NCBI GenBank assembly: GCA_031772625.1
Contig: CM062819.1
Span: 828,785,503-828,849,502 of the forward strand
DNA from: Pinus tabuliformis
Taxonomy: Eukaryota; Streptophyta; Pinopsida; Pinales; Pinaceae
DNA length: 64,000 bases
Direction: 5' to 3'
Position numbers and translations under genes: made by a program. This document shows positions 31,927 to 43,552 of this stretch, piece by piece. How positions within the stretch are numbered: position 1 is the stretch's first letter; each line of letters starts with the position of its first letter. The notes under the pieces are model-generated. The model was not told the DNA's origin. It ran no database searches and worked only from the letters and a program-made list of their open reading frames with translations.

Positions 31927-32565
31927 CTTTCTGCTCTTCCTTTCGACTCCTCCAAGTATCTCTACTTCCCTCTGGAAGTTCTCTCTTCAACTCCCACTAA
32001 GTCTCTCTACCTCTCGCCTGGAATTTCTCCGCTAGACTCCCTCTGAGTCTCGATTTCCCTCCTGGAAATCCTCCCACCAATCATCAAGTCACACGTCTCC
32101 AATCTCCTATGCAACTGAAATACTGATCCGGATTCCTTGGCTAGAAATCCACCTCGGTAGCGACTCCCTCTACCTTGGTTTTGCCCCGCTAGGCACTATT
32201 CTGTCTCGACAGCAACAACACTCGACCAACTTCACTGCTCGCAATCTGCCCACAACTTCCTAAGCCCCAGCAACCGAAGGACTGAGCCTCTAGGCTCTGC
32301 GCAATCTTGGCACTGGCTGAAATGCTCCACTAGCCAACTGCATCAACCCTCCTGGTCTCTGCATGGCTCTTTGTGAGCCTTTTATACCCTCCTCAGCCTC
32401 TGTGCTGACCTCTCTATGGCCCTGAACTGATAACGCAGTCCCTCTGCATCAACCCTTCTTTGCTGCTATCTGCTAAGAACAACTTCTGTCTCTCGGGACA
32501 GTGGATTCCGCTGCAAATGCTCTGCTTCAGTTGGTGCCTTCAGCTCTCCTGTGATCTGCAACCAC
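31927..32565 (-). other. leader of the minus-strand copia element
   Basis: Untranslated region between the primer site (32566-32577) and the gag start. On the plus strand it is CT-rich with repeated CTCTGC and CTCCT words; no ORF is conserved. Confidence 0.55.
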
Positions 32566-32577
32566 GCTCTGATACCA
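32566..32577 (-). promoter_or_regulatory. primer binding site on the minus strand
   Basis: GCTCTGATACCA on the plus strand is the reverse complement of TGGTATCAGAGC, directly next to the LTR end. It fixes the orientation of this copia fragment as minus. Confidence 0.9.
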
Positions 32578-33669
32578 TGTTGAAATTTCTAAGTCTAACC
32601 CGTTAGAAATTTTATCTGTATTCTCTGGTTTATTTCTCCTACTTGTTAATTACGAACAAGTTATTTAAACATATAAATATCGAAATAAACACAATACAGT
32701 CTCAACCATCTACAGATCAACAACTGAAAGAAATAGCAAACACACAAGTGACATCGTTATTTTTGGACAGCTCGTCCCTGCAAAACCCCAACTTGAAAAT
32801 CGATGCAGCAATTCTGAGGGTTATTTTATTATGCAGTCTATTTGAGTACAACTGGGTGCCAAACTGGCTCACTCGACAGAGAAAACAATCTGGCAGTAAT
32901 ACCTCTCTATTCGGAAGCAGATATTCAGAAAATTTGCCCCACGAAACCCTCTCCAACAACCTCTAAAGCTCAGTGTCAGCCCACCTAGCCTCTGCATCAG
33001 CCGAGAAGCCTCTGTGTCAACCCTCTGAGGCACTGCGCAGCCTCTCTGGCCCTCTGCGTCACTTTTGCAGCATCTACGTCAAGCACGCAAGCCCTTTTGG
33101 CCTCTGCGTAGTCACTGTTGACCTCTGCGTGGCTCCCTCTAGCTCTGCGTCTGCCTCTCTGCCTTTGCACTTGTCTTCTGGCACTATCTCTGCCTTTCTA
33201 TCTCATACTGACTGCCCCTCGCTGCAACTAGTCATTGATTTGACTTTTCTTTGCAAACCCTGCTCCAGAAAATCAAACCAACTGATCACTCTGATGTATT
33301 CTCCAACTTACCCTCAAGCCTCCTCTTATACTTTTCTTGTTGGTCCTTCAATGGTCGAGATTAAATCTCTAATCAACGGCTAAGATTAAATTTGGCTTGA
33401 TCCATGTCTTTTAGAACCTTCTAACCCAGTTTTATATTAATACCCATTAATATTTTATTTTTCCTAAGTTTAGACTTAGGAACTCCATTAAAAATATTAA
33501 TTATTTTAATATCTCCTAAACTGGGTAGAATCTACCCAAACCATTTTCAGGTCTTGGAGATCTCATGTGCTTTAGCCTCTACGCCAATTTTCATGGTTAA
33601 AGCACATCTGATGCTACCCCAGATTTCGCCTGATATATTTAGCATGAGTAGTTCACCCTTGAACCAACA
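32578..33669 (-). repeat. copia 5' LTR on the minus strand
   Basis: 1092 bp bounded by TGTTG (32578) and CAACA (ending 33669), a perfect 5-bp terminal inverted repeat, with the primer site abutting on the left. On the plus strand 32960-33200 contains about eight degenerate GCCTCTGCGT words. No partner LTR is present. A target duplication cannot be tested. Confidence 0.82.
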
Positions 33670-34902
33670 TTCCTATCCTATTTTAGTTTAACAAAAAAGC
33701 TAAGTGACTGCCTTTTACACTGAAAAATTCATTTTTGACAGACGTTGCCATCACAAACTGCTCCAGCAAATTTTCTGTGGTGAGGAAAGAAAGCTTCAAA
33801 ATTCATTTAAAGCTTGCCAATACTGCCTGAAAGCCGAACCAGTGTTCCTTCGCATGCAAGAATAAATGAGTAACTACCACATCACGCCTTACTTTATCGA
33901 CAAGGGTAAACTGCTAATTCCATAAGAGACATTAAAACTCCTTTCCTTCTTGGTAAAACTTGGAAGGAAACTAGGGGTTAAGACAACAAAATTTACGTGT
34001 TGAAAGTGTCAAAAAATAGGGTTTGAAGCTCCAACCACTTGGAAACTCTTATAAATGTACCCCCCAACCAAACTGCCATGTGTCACATTGGAAAAGGAAT
34101 TCAACTACTCAACATTGCTCCTAACTCATCATTCTCCACCGACTAAAACCTTAATGTATTCCCTCCAGCCAAACTGTCAAGCGTCACACTGGAAAAGGAA
34201 ATCATCTTCTCAACATTCCTCCTAGAGTCCTAACTCATCATTCTCAACCCACCAGAATCTTAAACCACTTCACCACTACACAATTAGAACCATGACACTC
34301 AACTTATGTTTGTACCTGCCACAAATAGAAGCTACTAACTATAGACATGCCAAAAAAGCAATCTTCCTTCGGAAAAAAGCAAAAAAGCGGGAAGCAATGA
34401 TCATGAAGGGATGGAGTAACAACCTATCTTCTAAAAAAGCAAAAAGAAAACAACAAAAAGCAAGAAAGGATGAGCATATCACATGCAAGCAAAATTATTC
34501 TCATTGGACCTGCTTTCTTAAAAGGAATCCAAATATGTGCCTAGAAACAACATGCAAGCCCTGAAAAGCACAGACCTAAAAATAGTAGGTGTCATGAACT
34601 TGCTTGCATGTTACCGAAAGGGCTCACTAGCATCATCAACATGCAAGGACCAATAATCCGTACAAATATGACATGCGGGGCCTACATCTCCAGCTACTAG
34701 AAAAAAGGTAAATTGCTAAAAATAGTAGTTTCTTAGAATCTAGTGAAACTAACTTAAAATAGCCTCTAACAACTCCAAATGTCTAGATGCTCATGTAATG
34801 GAGCTAGCTCGACAAAATCTCATTGGATTTTAACCCTCTACTTGCATAAGCAATCTAGGGGTTAACAATAGCGACTCAAGGGGACAACGTCCCCTTGTGG
34901 GG
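33670..34902. other. non-coding spacer with one local duplication
   Basis: No gene or element body recognised. A segment of about 100 bp (CCAACCAAACTGCC... to ...AACTCATCATTCTC) at 34063-34137 recurs at 34160-34246. A 90-codon Lys-rich frame at 34292-34564 has no motif and is probably chance. A short palindrome AAGGGGACAACGTCCCCTT lies at 34878-34896, just before the next LTR. Confidence 0.5.
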
Positions 34903-35989
34903 TGTTGAGAACCACTAAGTCTCTTGAGAATGTACTACTGTAGGATTCTTCTTTCTTTATGTTATTTTCAACATTTTCCAAGAGTTGCACTTGTTGACAA
35001 AAGTAACTAGTGTTGGTATTCATAATTATATTTGAGTCATGATGTAATAAATTTGTCAAAAGAAGGAAAAATAAAATTATTATAAAAAGATTTATTTTTA
35101 TGTGTATGGGTTTCATACTCTATGAATTTTGTTTCTAGGTCAAGACTCCAATGAAGGCTTCTAGGGTTGAGTCCTTGTCATCATGTAATAGACCCTTATT
35201 GGGCTTCTTAGGTCAAGAAATATTTATTATTGGTCATGTAAACTCTCCTCCATCAAGTCGGCCTCAAGCATATCTAGTCGGCCTCAAGCACATCAAGTCG
35301 GCCTCAAGCATATCTAGTCAGCCTCAAGCACATCAAGTCGGCCTCATTTATGGAGCTACAAACAACTATAAATACAAGTGCTACTTGACTCATTTGGAAA
35401 TCAATCAAGCATACCTTCGATCTGCAATTCTAAAAGAAGAGAAAGAAGTACGAATATCATGTCATGAAGTGAAGAAAAGCCTAGCAAAAGAAGAAGGAAG
35501 TCAGAAATATGTCTCTTGTTTTCACAAGTGTGAAAGGATCGAAGTACCGCAGAGCCAAAGGTACAGGGTTATGATTGCAGGCCAGAAATTGCAAAAGGAC
35601 CAAAGCCATATATGATTAGTTTTAGGGTTGGACTAAGTTATCTCTTTGATAGATTCTTGTCTTGGAGGAAAATTCATGAGGGTTGGCTTGATGGAGGAAG
35701 AGTCTTTGTCTAAATCAAAAGTTCAAGGATGTCTCATTTGATTTGGTTAATGAAAGAAGAAAAGAATTTTTTTGTTTTTCCCCTAGAAGAGGGGTTTTGC
35801 CCTGGCTGAGTGCCTACATCTTGTGTTCCCTTGTTGTCTTTGTGATCTTCATGGTTTTGGCAATTGCCTTGATGATGAACATATAATAATAAAGAACAAC
35901 AAATAATAACAAATCACAAGAAGTTGTCAAGATAAGAGAAATCAAATTTAAATAAACCCTAACGATGTTGCCATAAGGATTTCTCAACA
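34903..35989 (+). repeat. LTR with 9-bp inverted ends (copia-type)
   Basis: 1087 bp from TGTTGAGAA (34903) to TTCTCAACA (ending 35989); the ends are perfect inverted complements. A Met-tRNA primer site follows at once, so this is a 5' LTR. It contains a 20-bp minisatellite (35254-35353). A 154-codon frame inside (35151-35615) has no recognisable motif and follows the minisatellite, so I consider it spurious. Confidence 0.8.
35254..35353 (+). repeat. 20-bp minisatellite with a 40-bp higher-order pattern
   Basis: Five copies of CAAGTCGGCCTCAAGCATAT or CTAGTCGGCCTCAAGCACAT in strict alternation. The alternation shows that the present array grew as 40-bp double units. Confidence 0.88.
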
Positions 35990-36001
35990 TGGTATCAGAG
36001 T
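35990..36001 (+). promoter_or_regulatory. primer binding site (initiator-Met tRNA)
   Basis: TGGTATCAGAGT, one mismatch from the standard site, immediately after the LTR end at 35989. Confidence 0.85.
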
Positions 36002-37659
36002 TAAGGTCAGTGGCATAAAAGGCAGCTAGAAGATCACTGATGGTTGTGTTGCACTCAAATTGTCAAAGTCCCAAGGAAGTCGAAATACCATTTTTTTTCA
36101 ACAAAGATCGGATCACATATTAGCAGTCCATGATTCATGGTTATCCCATTCTGCAAGTTATGTAATTTAAATGATCTTAAGAAAACCTTGAGTCCATGTA
36201 AAAACCTAGGTAAGCCTATAATTTTGATGACAAATTCCATCCTAAAAGGTTTTTTAACCTCGTTGATTACCTGAGTTTTTAGACACAGCTAATCAGAAGA
36301 ATTTTTTCCCTCCAACTTAAACCCCAAAGCTAGGGTGAAATATATTGTCAAATTATTAGGTGAGTCCTAGTGTTTTTAGTTGAGTTTAATCTAAAAGTGG
36401 TTTGGGAGGTAATTTAAACTAGTTGGCTTATTTATTTTTTTACAAATCACTTGATTTACTAGATCATATTGTGTCGCAGATGGGTTATGTGTTTTGAGGG
36501 TCTAAGACAAATGTGTATTCCCTCTTTGAGTCTTCTACATGAAAAATCTTATGTATTAGAGGGTTGGAAAAATAATTAAATCCTCTCATGTGTAAATTAA
36601 TTAATTTTTCCGGCAAAATAAAATTAATTCTTACACCAGAAAATTAATTAATTAGAATCAAATTTAAATTGGCTTAGGAAAATAAATTCTCCAAATGGAA
36701 AAATTTGTGGATCTTAAAAGAGAATTTTTAAAGGTCCTCCACTAAGGGAATATTGTACATTTCAAGAAAATTTGGACCCTTGGACTTTGGTGGTTAAGTC
36801 AACGTCAATTTTTTTAGGAAATTAGCTCAAAATAATTAATTTTGAGCTGATTAAAATGGAGCTAAATGATAAATTCGAAAATTCCTCAAAAATAAAAATT
36901 CAAGGGCTAAGATTAAAAGATCTTGAAGTGTTTATCAACAGTCAAGATTATTTTAACAAGGATCAAAGAAACTAGCCGTTATTTTTCCATTTGGAGGATT
37001 TATCTATAAATTAGAGAGTCAATTGAGTCTCTACTCATCTTGATCTCTGGATAGAATATTGCAACTGAAGCATTTTGTAAACTATTGTCTTGTTGGGAAC
37101 TATTTTTTTTTGCTATAATAAAAGACTTTGGGGTGCAACTCGAGGTGTTCTTGTTCATTGATCTATGGTATTAACTACAAGTTTCCTATGTTGTGCTTTA
37201 TGTGATTATTTTGAGATAATACAGTGTTTGCGGGTACTCAATCCTTGGTCTCCAAGTTCACAGATGTTGGCAAGGATCATTTTGCTTGGATCCCTAGTTT
37301 TTATATAGTGGATTAAATTTATGCTAAAGCTATAGTGAGCTTAATTTTTTTGAAGCATTCTAGTCATTCTTCAAAGAAAAAAAATTATAAAAGTTATTCT
37401 CTCAAAATTCATTTAAAAACCCTTGTATAATTTGTAAAATAATTTTTTAAATTTATATTGTAAATTATTTTGCTAATTGGGGTTTGGGGATTTTAGATTT
37501 TTTGTATATATTTGGGGTTTGGGTGTTTTATTTTTATTTTTGCAGGTTGGAGTAAGAAATCAAGTGGGAGAAAAGCTAGATCTAGGCCCTTGTGGGTAAG
37601 ATCTAGTCATCAAAAGGAGGTGTGCTAGACCTCCCAAAGTGTCTCAAGCTATGTTGCAG
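36002..37659. other. decayed LTR-element internal or LTR-like sequence, no gene
   Basis: No Gag or Pol blocks could be read. A TATA-like TCTATAAATTAGAGAG near 37006, with a leader-like sequence and AATAAAAGAC downstream near 37118, resembles an LTR promoter and R region, but I cannot find paired ends. The remainder is AT-rich with poly-T runs. Confidence 0.4.
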
Positions 37660-37982
37660 GAAATACCGAAAATAGTGGCATACCAGTACTTGGGACGGAC
37701 CAAAACGTCGAAGCGGCCTTGAAACAGAGCAAAAACTCTGCCACCTATACCATTAGGCATTTCGCGATTTTGAAACGCCAATTGTACTGGCCGGTGATGT
37801 TTTGGCCTCATTTCGGCTACGTTTCGGGCAACAGAAAGGCAATTTTCATTTTTTTTCTTATCGCTTTCGGCCAACCCAAGGGATGAAGAAGGGTGTGGGC
37901 CCCATCTAACACCAAAATACATCAATACAACAATTTTTTCTCTTGATATTTGCGCCAGTGGTGATGCAAGTGCAACCAGAAG
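37660..37982 (+). other. possible 5' flank of an older hAT element
   Basis: Contains GTTTTGAAACGCC- and CGTTTCGGGC-type phrases common near hAT ends. Just before the insertion at 37983 a short frame reads LDICASGDASATRS, which could join in phase with the frame beyond the inner element (TRRVASSTKQA at 45615). If so, the inner hAT landed in the C-terminal coding region of an internally deleted relative. Tentative. Confidence 0.3.
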
Positions 37983-38084
37983 CAGTGTTTTCAAAAACGG
38001 TCGAGCTAACTCTGACTTGGTCGAGCTAGACCGAGCCAATGCCTATTCGTGTCAGCTTGGTGGTCGAAACGGAATGGCTGATCA

Positions 38085-38139
38085 GTTTGTTACCAAGTTG
38101 GCCGAGCCGTTGACCGGCTCGACCACCTTGGTAACAAAC
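38085..38139. repeat. 25-bp inverted repeat in the hAT subterminal region
   Basis: GTTTGTTACCAAGTTGGCCG... and its complement ...CTTGGTAACAAAC around a 5-nt loop (TTGAC), with two mismatches. Subterminal repeats of this sort can be transposase-binding or transcription-terminating structures; here only the structure is seen. Confidence 0.75.
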
Positions 38140-38573
38140 TAGTTAGCTCTGTTGAGCCCGAGTTAACTCGGTTGGCTTGGTCACCAACGCAAAAGCACGG
38201 ACAACGAATTTTTTTGGGGGGAAAATTGGACCCCACAACCAATTCTAATTTGCCTTAGGATTATTTTGAGGTCCATTTACCTCTCCCAAACCCTATAAAG
38301 GCTACCCAAGCCCTCTCATTTCCTCACAGCTATCTCATTGCATTTGTGTGAGAATTTGTGAGGAGTTTGTTTTTGGAGCAGCAATGAGGAATCTTGGGCA
38401 AGCATTGGAGCAGCATTGAGGATTTGGTTTGTTGGAGCAGCATTGAGGAGGTGGTTTGTGCCTAGAGGTATTTTTTTTTTCACTTCTAAAATCTGTTTTT
38501 TCTTATTTATTTTTTTGTGCAAATCTGGAAATTGAAAAGAGTTTTTTTTGTAAAAGAAATGAACATTGAAGCA

Positions 38574-38599
38574 ATATATATATATATATATATATATAT
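38574..38599. repeat. TA microsatellite
   Basis: About 13 TA units just upstream of the transposase start. Confidence 0.85.
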
Positions 38600-38634
38600 T
38601 TTAGATTTTTTTCCTTTCATTTCCAAGTCAAAAA

Positions 38635-40361
38635 ATGGCTCCTAGAGTGAAAGATGTTGCTTGGGCATATGCTAAAATGGTTGATAATCAAATGCATTGC
38701 AAATTTTGCCAATAGAAAATTAAGGAGGGTCCTGGGGGCATTCATAGGTTGAAACAACACTTGGTTGGTATTAGAGGCCAAATTACTCTATGTGAATCAC
38801 CACAAATTGGGGAGATTAGGAAGGAGTTGTTAAATAGCTTTGAGAAGTTTCAGGAAGAAAAAGCTAGGCAAAAAGAAATAGAGGCTGAAATTGGGAGGAA
38901 GAGAAGTATACAAAAAATGATGGCTACTAACCCCCATTTTGATTTTGAGGGCTCTTGACCTATACCTTGTACTAATGCATACAACCCCTTCCGCTATGTT
39001 CCTCCCTCTTTGGAGACCATGCAAGAAAAAAAGGGTAAGGGTAAAATGAAAAAGAAGGGTGATGTGAATATCAAAATTTATTTCACTGTCACACCCTCCT
39101 CTCCATCATATGCACATGGTCCTCATGCTAGTAGAAGTATATGCAGCCCACATTAGATGACCATTGGAAGAAAGAATTGAGGGAGACTGCTTGTGATTCC
39201 ATAGCTAGATGGTGGTATGATGTTGATATCCCCTTCAATGTTTCCCGTTCACCATATTATGAGCCTATGTTTGATGCCATATTTGCTGCTGGAAAGGGCT
39301 TCAAAGGCCCTACTATGCATGAGTTAAGGGGGCTCGTTTGCGAAAATAAATTTCCTCCATTGATGAGTATTTGAAAGATTTCAAAAACACATGGGAAAAA
39401 ATAGGATGTACCATCATGTCAGATGGATGAACTGATCAAAGGAACCGTACCATCATAAACTTTCTTATCTTTTGCCCACAGGGAACCATGTTTCTAAAAT
39501 CACTTGATGCATCTAATGGGGTGAAAGATGGACAATTGTTGTTTTAGTTATTGGATGAGGTTGTTGAGGAGGTGGGGCTGGTTAATGTTGTTCAAATCAT
39601 CACAGATAATGCCTCTAACTATGTTCTTGTTGGTAAACTATTAGAGGAAAAACACAACCATCTTTTGGACCCCATGTGTTGCACATTGCATAGATCTCAT
39701 GGTTGAGGATATTGGAAAATTAGATTGGGTCAAGAACACTGTAGAGCATGCCAAAAGCATAACAAAATGTATCTACAACCATTCATGAATTTTGAGCCTG
39801 ATGAGGAGATACACAGGGGGTAGGGAAATTATTAGGTCTACTATCACTAGATTTGCAACTCATTTTTTGACATTGCAATCTATGCTTTCCCAACATAGAA
39901 ACTTGCAAAAGATGTTTTCCACTGATGAATGGAATGAAAGCCAATGGTCTCACAAACAAGATGGAAAAGTTTTGAAAAATAAAGTTAATGAAGAAATATT
40001 TTAGAAAAAGGCAACCGAGATTGTGAAGGTTGTTGAGACATTGGTTAAGGTGTTGCGGTTGGTGGATGGGGAAAGATTGGCTATGGGCTTCATTTATGAG
40101 GCTATGGATCAAGAAAAGGAGAAAAGAAAGAGAACATACAAGGATAGAGTGGCTAAGTATGGGCCCATTTGGGCAATCATTGATGAAAGATGGAACAATC
40201 AACTCCATCGCCCTCTACATGTAGCTGGGTATTTTTTGAACCAAAGGTATCATTATAAAACTCTGGAGGCAGGAGCTTTGGGTGGGGAGTTTACAGATGG
40301 ATTGATTGACTGCATTGATCGCATGATCCCTATGGAGAGTGATCAGATGGAGATACACTGA
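38635..40361 (+). pseudogene. hAT transposase, BED finger to catalytic core (broken)
   Basis: ATG at 38635 opens MAPRVKDVAWAYAKMVDN, followed by a BED zinc finger with CKFC and HRLKQHL ligands; a TAG (38715) sits between them. Next come a charged helix (FEKFQEEKARQKEIEAEIGR), then ELRETACDSIARWWYDVDIP and LRGLVCENKFPP, which are DUF659-type blocks. Frameshifts and stops between about 39375 and 39790 break the catalytic segment, where fragments such as DNASNYVLVGKLLEE are still legible. FATHFLTLQSMLSQHRNLQK near 39852 and WAIIDERWNNQLHRPLHVAGYFLNQ near 40168 follow. A functional protein would bind the terminal repeats and catalyse cut-and-paste transposition in the nucleus. This copy cannot. 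Confidence 0.8.
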
Positions 40362-40608
40362 CAGATCACTTGTTTCAGCAAAGCCCCAAGTACCTTGGGC
40401 AAGAACCTAGCAAATATTACAAGGGAAGCAAATGAGTCAGGTAAACAAAAATTTCAATTTTCAAATTCTTATTTTGTTAAATTGTTTATAATTTGAAATT
40501 TGGATATAATTTTTTGAGCTAACTCATTACACTACTATGTTTTTTGCAACAAAATGGTGGGAGGCTTTTGGTAGTGATTGTCCTCAATTGTAGAAGTTTG
40601 CAATTCAT
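40362..40608 (+). other. hAT segment between core and hATC (intron-like)
   Basis: AT-rich (TTTTGTTAAATTGTTTATAATTTG), with TCAGGTAAACA at its start and frames interrupted throughout. It may be an intron or decayed coding sequence of the transposase. Confidence 0.4.
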
Positions 40609-40958
40609 ATTTTGAGTCAAACTTGCAGTGCTACTGGGTGTGAGCGTAATTGGTCTGTCTTTGAGAAGATTCACAAGAAGAAGAGAAACCGTTTGGATAA
40701 AAAATGGTTAAATGATCTAGTCTATGTCCAATACAACCTTTGTCTCAGACGCAACCAATTGCTGAATAAAAACCTGATTCAGATCCCATTCTGTTAGAAG
40801 ATATTGATCCAACATCAGATTGGGTAGTGGAGAGTCATCCAACAAAGCTTGATTCTTATGAGGATCTTGATTTGGATTTACAAACGGAGGCATTAGTTGA
40901 AAAAAATGTTTAGTTGAATGCAGATCCATTTGTACCAGCCTCAGGCCTAGCCCCAAGT
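40609..40958 (+). pseudogene. hAT transposase, hATC region (copy 2)
   Basis: Same sequence as 10666-11012: CSATGCERNWSVFEKIHKKK and RLDKKWLNDLVYVQYNL. Relative to the other copy it has lost one A in a run near 40772, which shifts the frame. The TAG after ...NV is shared with the other copy. Interrupted at 40959 by the LTR element; the target duplication CAAGT is 40954-40958. Confidence 0.85.
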
Positions 40959-41239
40959 TGTAACAAACTAAATTTATATAAATATAAACACAAATAATGT
41001 AAAAACAACAAATAAGATTAAATGATTAATTAATTAGAAATTAATGAAAAATTATGTCCCTAAAGGACATAACTGTTCGTGAAAGGGTACTTACCTGGCT
41101 ATATATACAGGACCCTCATTCTCATTGTATCATCATTCTTCATACATTTTAATATATAATATTTGTATCCTCAATGGATATATTTATATTCCAAGTCTTC
41201 TGGAGTATTTAATGAGAAGTGCGAACTTTGTTCGCTTTA
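40959..41239 (+). repeat. 5' LTR of the nested element (copy 2)
   Basis: 281 bp from TGTAACAAACT; it ends TTCGCTTTA, the terminal CA having become TA. TGGTATTAGAGC primer site follows at 41242-41253. Confidence 0.88.
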
Positions 41240-42406
41240 TTTGGTATTAGAGCTTCGTCTGATCCGGGCTTTGGCTACCAACCTGTCGTCAACGGTGTTA
41301 CTGTCCTGATTCTAGCATTTCACTACTAGTTTTGGAGTTTCTCCAGCTTGCTATTAGGCCTTTGGCCATTTAAAAAAAATAAAATTATATATATATAACA
41401 AAAGCCCAAACGCAAACATGTCTAAATTCTACCTGCGCCTTACATTGTCATCGTCGCAGACCACGCCGACCAGCTGCCACAACAAACTTCCCTCGGTCAA
41501 GTACACCCCGATGCTACCGCGACTCAACGTCACTCTGCGGACCACATTTTTGTAGAATTGAAAATAAGATCATTTGTCGCAGCAATCAAACAGTCGCCAC
41601 TATCACTAGGGCCCCATCGCGGCACGCAGCCACTGGAGCCTCACCTCGTCACCTCGTCCATCGACACAAACACCTCTTCCCCTGTGATAGTTCTCAATTC
41701 ATCACTACTTACTAACCCTCAAATGTGGCTTACAAATAAGCCCTCGCTTCCAGACCAACTCGAATGACCCTGTTGCTATAGGGAAAAGACCTCAAAGGCA
41801 CTTGCTGCCTCAGGTAGGGAACTATGTTGCCTTGAATGATTTTGTTAGCCACTAAGAAATCACTTCAAGAGGGACGCTACCACAGACCAGGGTATTAACC
41901 TTCGAATAACTCATTTTTTTTGCGGCTATGCTGGTTTCGTCGGAATTTAACCTCATCCAATGCAACCAACATGTTTCGTTGACCGCCCCATACATCCATG
42001 AAAGGTTGTTGTTCATTGTTCCACATCCAAACAATTCGTACAGTCGCCCTATTAAGTCAATCAATTCCATACAGTCGCAGATCAAAAGACGTGACTTACA
42101 CCGTGTGTTTTTTATCTATACTTAATACCATATTTAACTAAGGTTTAAGGTTTATACGCTAGACCTACTCCATAAGAGACATAAGGGAATATAATAAAAA
42201 AATTTATTTAAATTATATATAAATATATATATCATAAAAAAAGAGTTTCAAAGCCTCAATTACATATGTATATAGAGGAGAGAGAGGTTGTTACTTTAAA
42301 ATATTTATTAAAAAGAAAGTATAAAAAAATATTATTATTAAATATATATATATATAATTAAAAAAAAAGCGATTACATAATACCTTAAGTCATATCGAGG
42401 AAACAA
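41240..42406 (+). other. leader of the nested element (copy 2)
   Basis: Collinear with 11215-12438. It differs by small indels and by much shorter TA runs. No ORF is shared in frame with the first copy. Confidence 0.6.
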
Positions 42407-42946
42407 ATGGGATCAATCATTGAAACAAAAATGATGGAGCTCAATTTTAAAATGAGAAAGGAAGAAAGGTTTTCCTATAATGGTCTTTCAGTTATAGATC
42501 ACGGAGTAATTACATTAAAGGGAAGTATCCAAGGAAGAGAAGTTAACGTCACTATCAGCCCAAGCAATGAAAAAAATTATATCAACATCAACTTGGCAAA
42601 TCAGCTATTAATTCCAGAGCTAAGCATTCGTGTAATGAAAAATATTTTTGACCAAAAAGAGTATAAAATTAGTGATCTACAAGTGACAATAGGTCATTAT
42701 GAGTACATATCTCAATTTCATGTTGTAAGGATGGATAAAAACACTAACATCATACTCGGTCAAACCTGGTTTAAGGATTTGGGTACATTCATGTTAAACA
42801 TAGAGAAACAGGTTTTGATGGTTCCTTATAAAGGGAAGATGGTCACATTTCAAGAAATAACAAGTAAATCCAAATCAATAAAATCTTCATTAGAATACCT
42901 TAAGGATATCTCAAATTTGATGTTTCAAGATAGCGAAAAAAACTAG
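42407..42946 (+). CDS. retropepsin-like protein lacking the catalytic motif (copy 2)
   Basis: A 179-codon frame starting MGSIIETKMMELNFKMRKEE. This is the better version of the N-terminus: the other copy has TAG where this one has GAG. The retropepsin-like C-terminal half is clear (VTIGHYEYISQFHVVRMD, NIILGQTWFKDLGTFMLN, KQVLMVPYKGK), with D-[S/T]-G replaced by a SPSNEKNY segment. The frame ends after MFQDSEKN through a 1-base indel that the other copy shares, so the fusion to the first coiled-coil unit was already broken before duplication. Role unknown. Confidence 0.6.
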   Translation: MGSIIETKMMELNFKMRKEERFSYNGLSVIDHGVITLKGSIQGREVNVTISPSNEKNYININLANQLLIPELSIRVMKNIFDQKEYKISDLQVTIGHYEYISQFHVVRMDKNTNIILGQTWFKDLGTFMLNIEKQVLMVPYKGKMVTFQEITSKSKSIKSSLEYLKDISNLMFQDSEKN

Positions 42947-43021
42947 ATCAAAGAAGCAAAATGAGCTTGAAGAAGTCATCTGCAGCAAAGACAAAGAAAT
43001 TCTGCGCCTCAGAGATCACCA

Positions 43022-43507
43022 AGAAAAACAACTCAACAAGTCAAGAAAGCTAAAGCATCAAAGAAAGAACTCAAGGAGTGTTTGTTAGAACAAGAAGAAG
43101 GAAATTTAAATTTAAAATGCCCTCACCAAACATTAGTAGAACAAACCAAGTGTTTAAAAGACGAGAAGCGTGAAGGCCAAAATAAATTTTACTCAGAGAA
43201 TGAGGAATGCTTACGTCTCAAAAATCATAATCAAAATCTGCTCAAATAGATTAAAAAACTTAAGGACGAAAAGAAATCATTGACAAATAGGTTGAAAGAA
43301 CTTGTCGCAAAGGAAGCATCAAAATCTCCAGATGTAGCAGTACAAACTGAAGAAACAAACATCAATACCACTAGTCTCGCGGTTCAGGTAAATCCAAAAG
43401 TAAAAACGTACTCAGAGGTTGTCATTCAAACAGAGGACACCCCAAATAAAGATTCAGTAGGTAAGTCAAAACAACAATGCTTGATGGAAATCAAGAAACT
43501 TTCATAA
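43022..43507 (+). pseudogene. coiled-coil region, first unit (broken, copy 2)
   Basis: The fragment KELKECLLEQEEGNLNLK is followed by RLKNHNQNLLK, a TAG at 43247, then the open tail from 43280 (RLKELVAKEASKSPDVAVQT). Equivalent to 13110-13546; the stops and indels differ partly between copies. Confidence 0.55.
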
Positions 43508-43552
43508 AAACATTGAAGGAAGTTCAAACAAGAAAAATTTCATGTTGTAAGG

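Noticed and set aside
32643..33383. Plus-strand frames of 107 and 136 codons
   Set aside because: They lie inside a copia LTR and read its CT-rich repeat words; the element is on the other strand.
35151..35615. 154-codon frame in the LTR
   Set aside because: It runs through a 20-bp minisatellite inside an LTR bounded by perfect 9-bp inverted ends; no motif.
37644..38039. 131-codon minus-strand frame
   Set aside because: It crosses the hAT terminal repeat at 37983 and has no recognisable domain; chance openness of GC-richer transposon ends.
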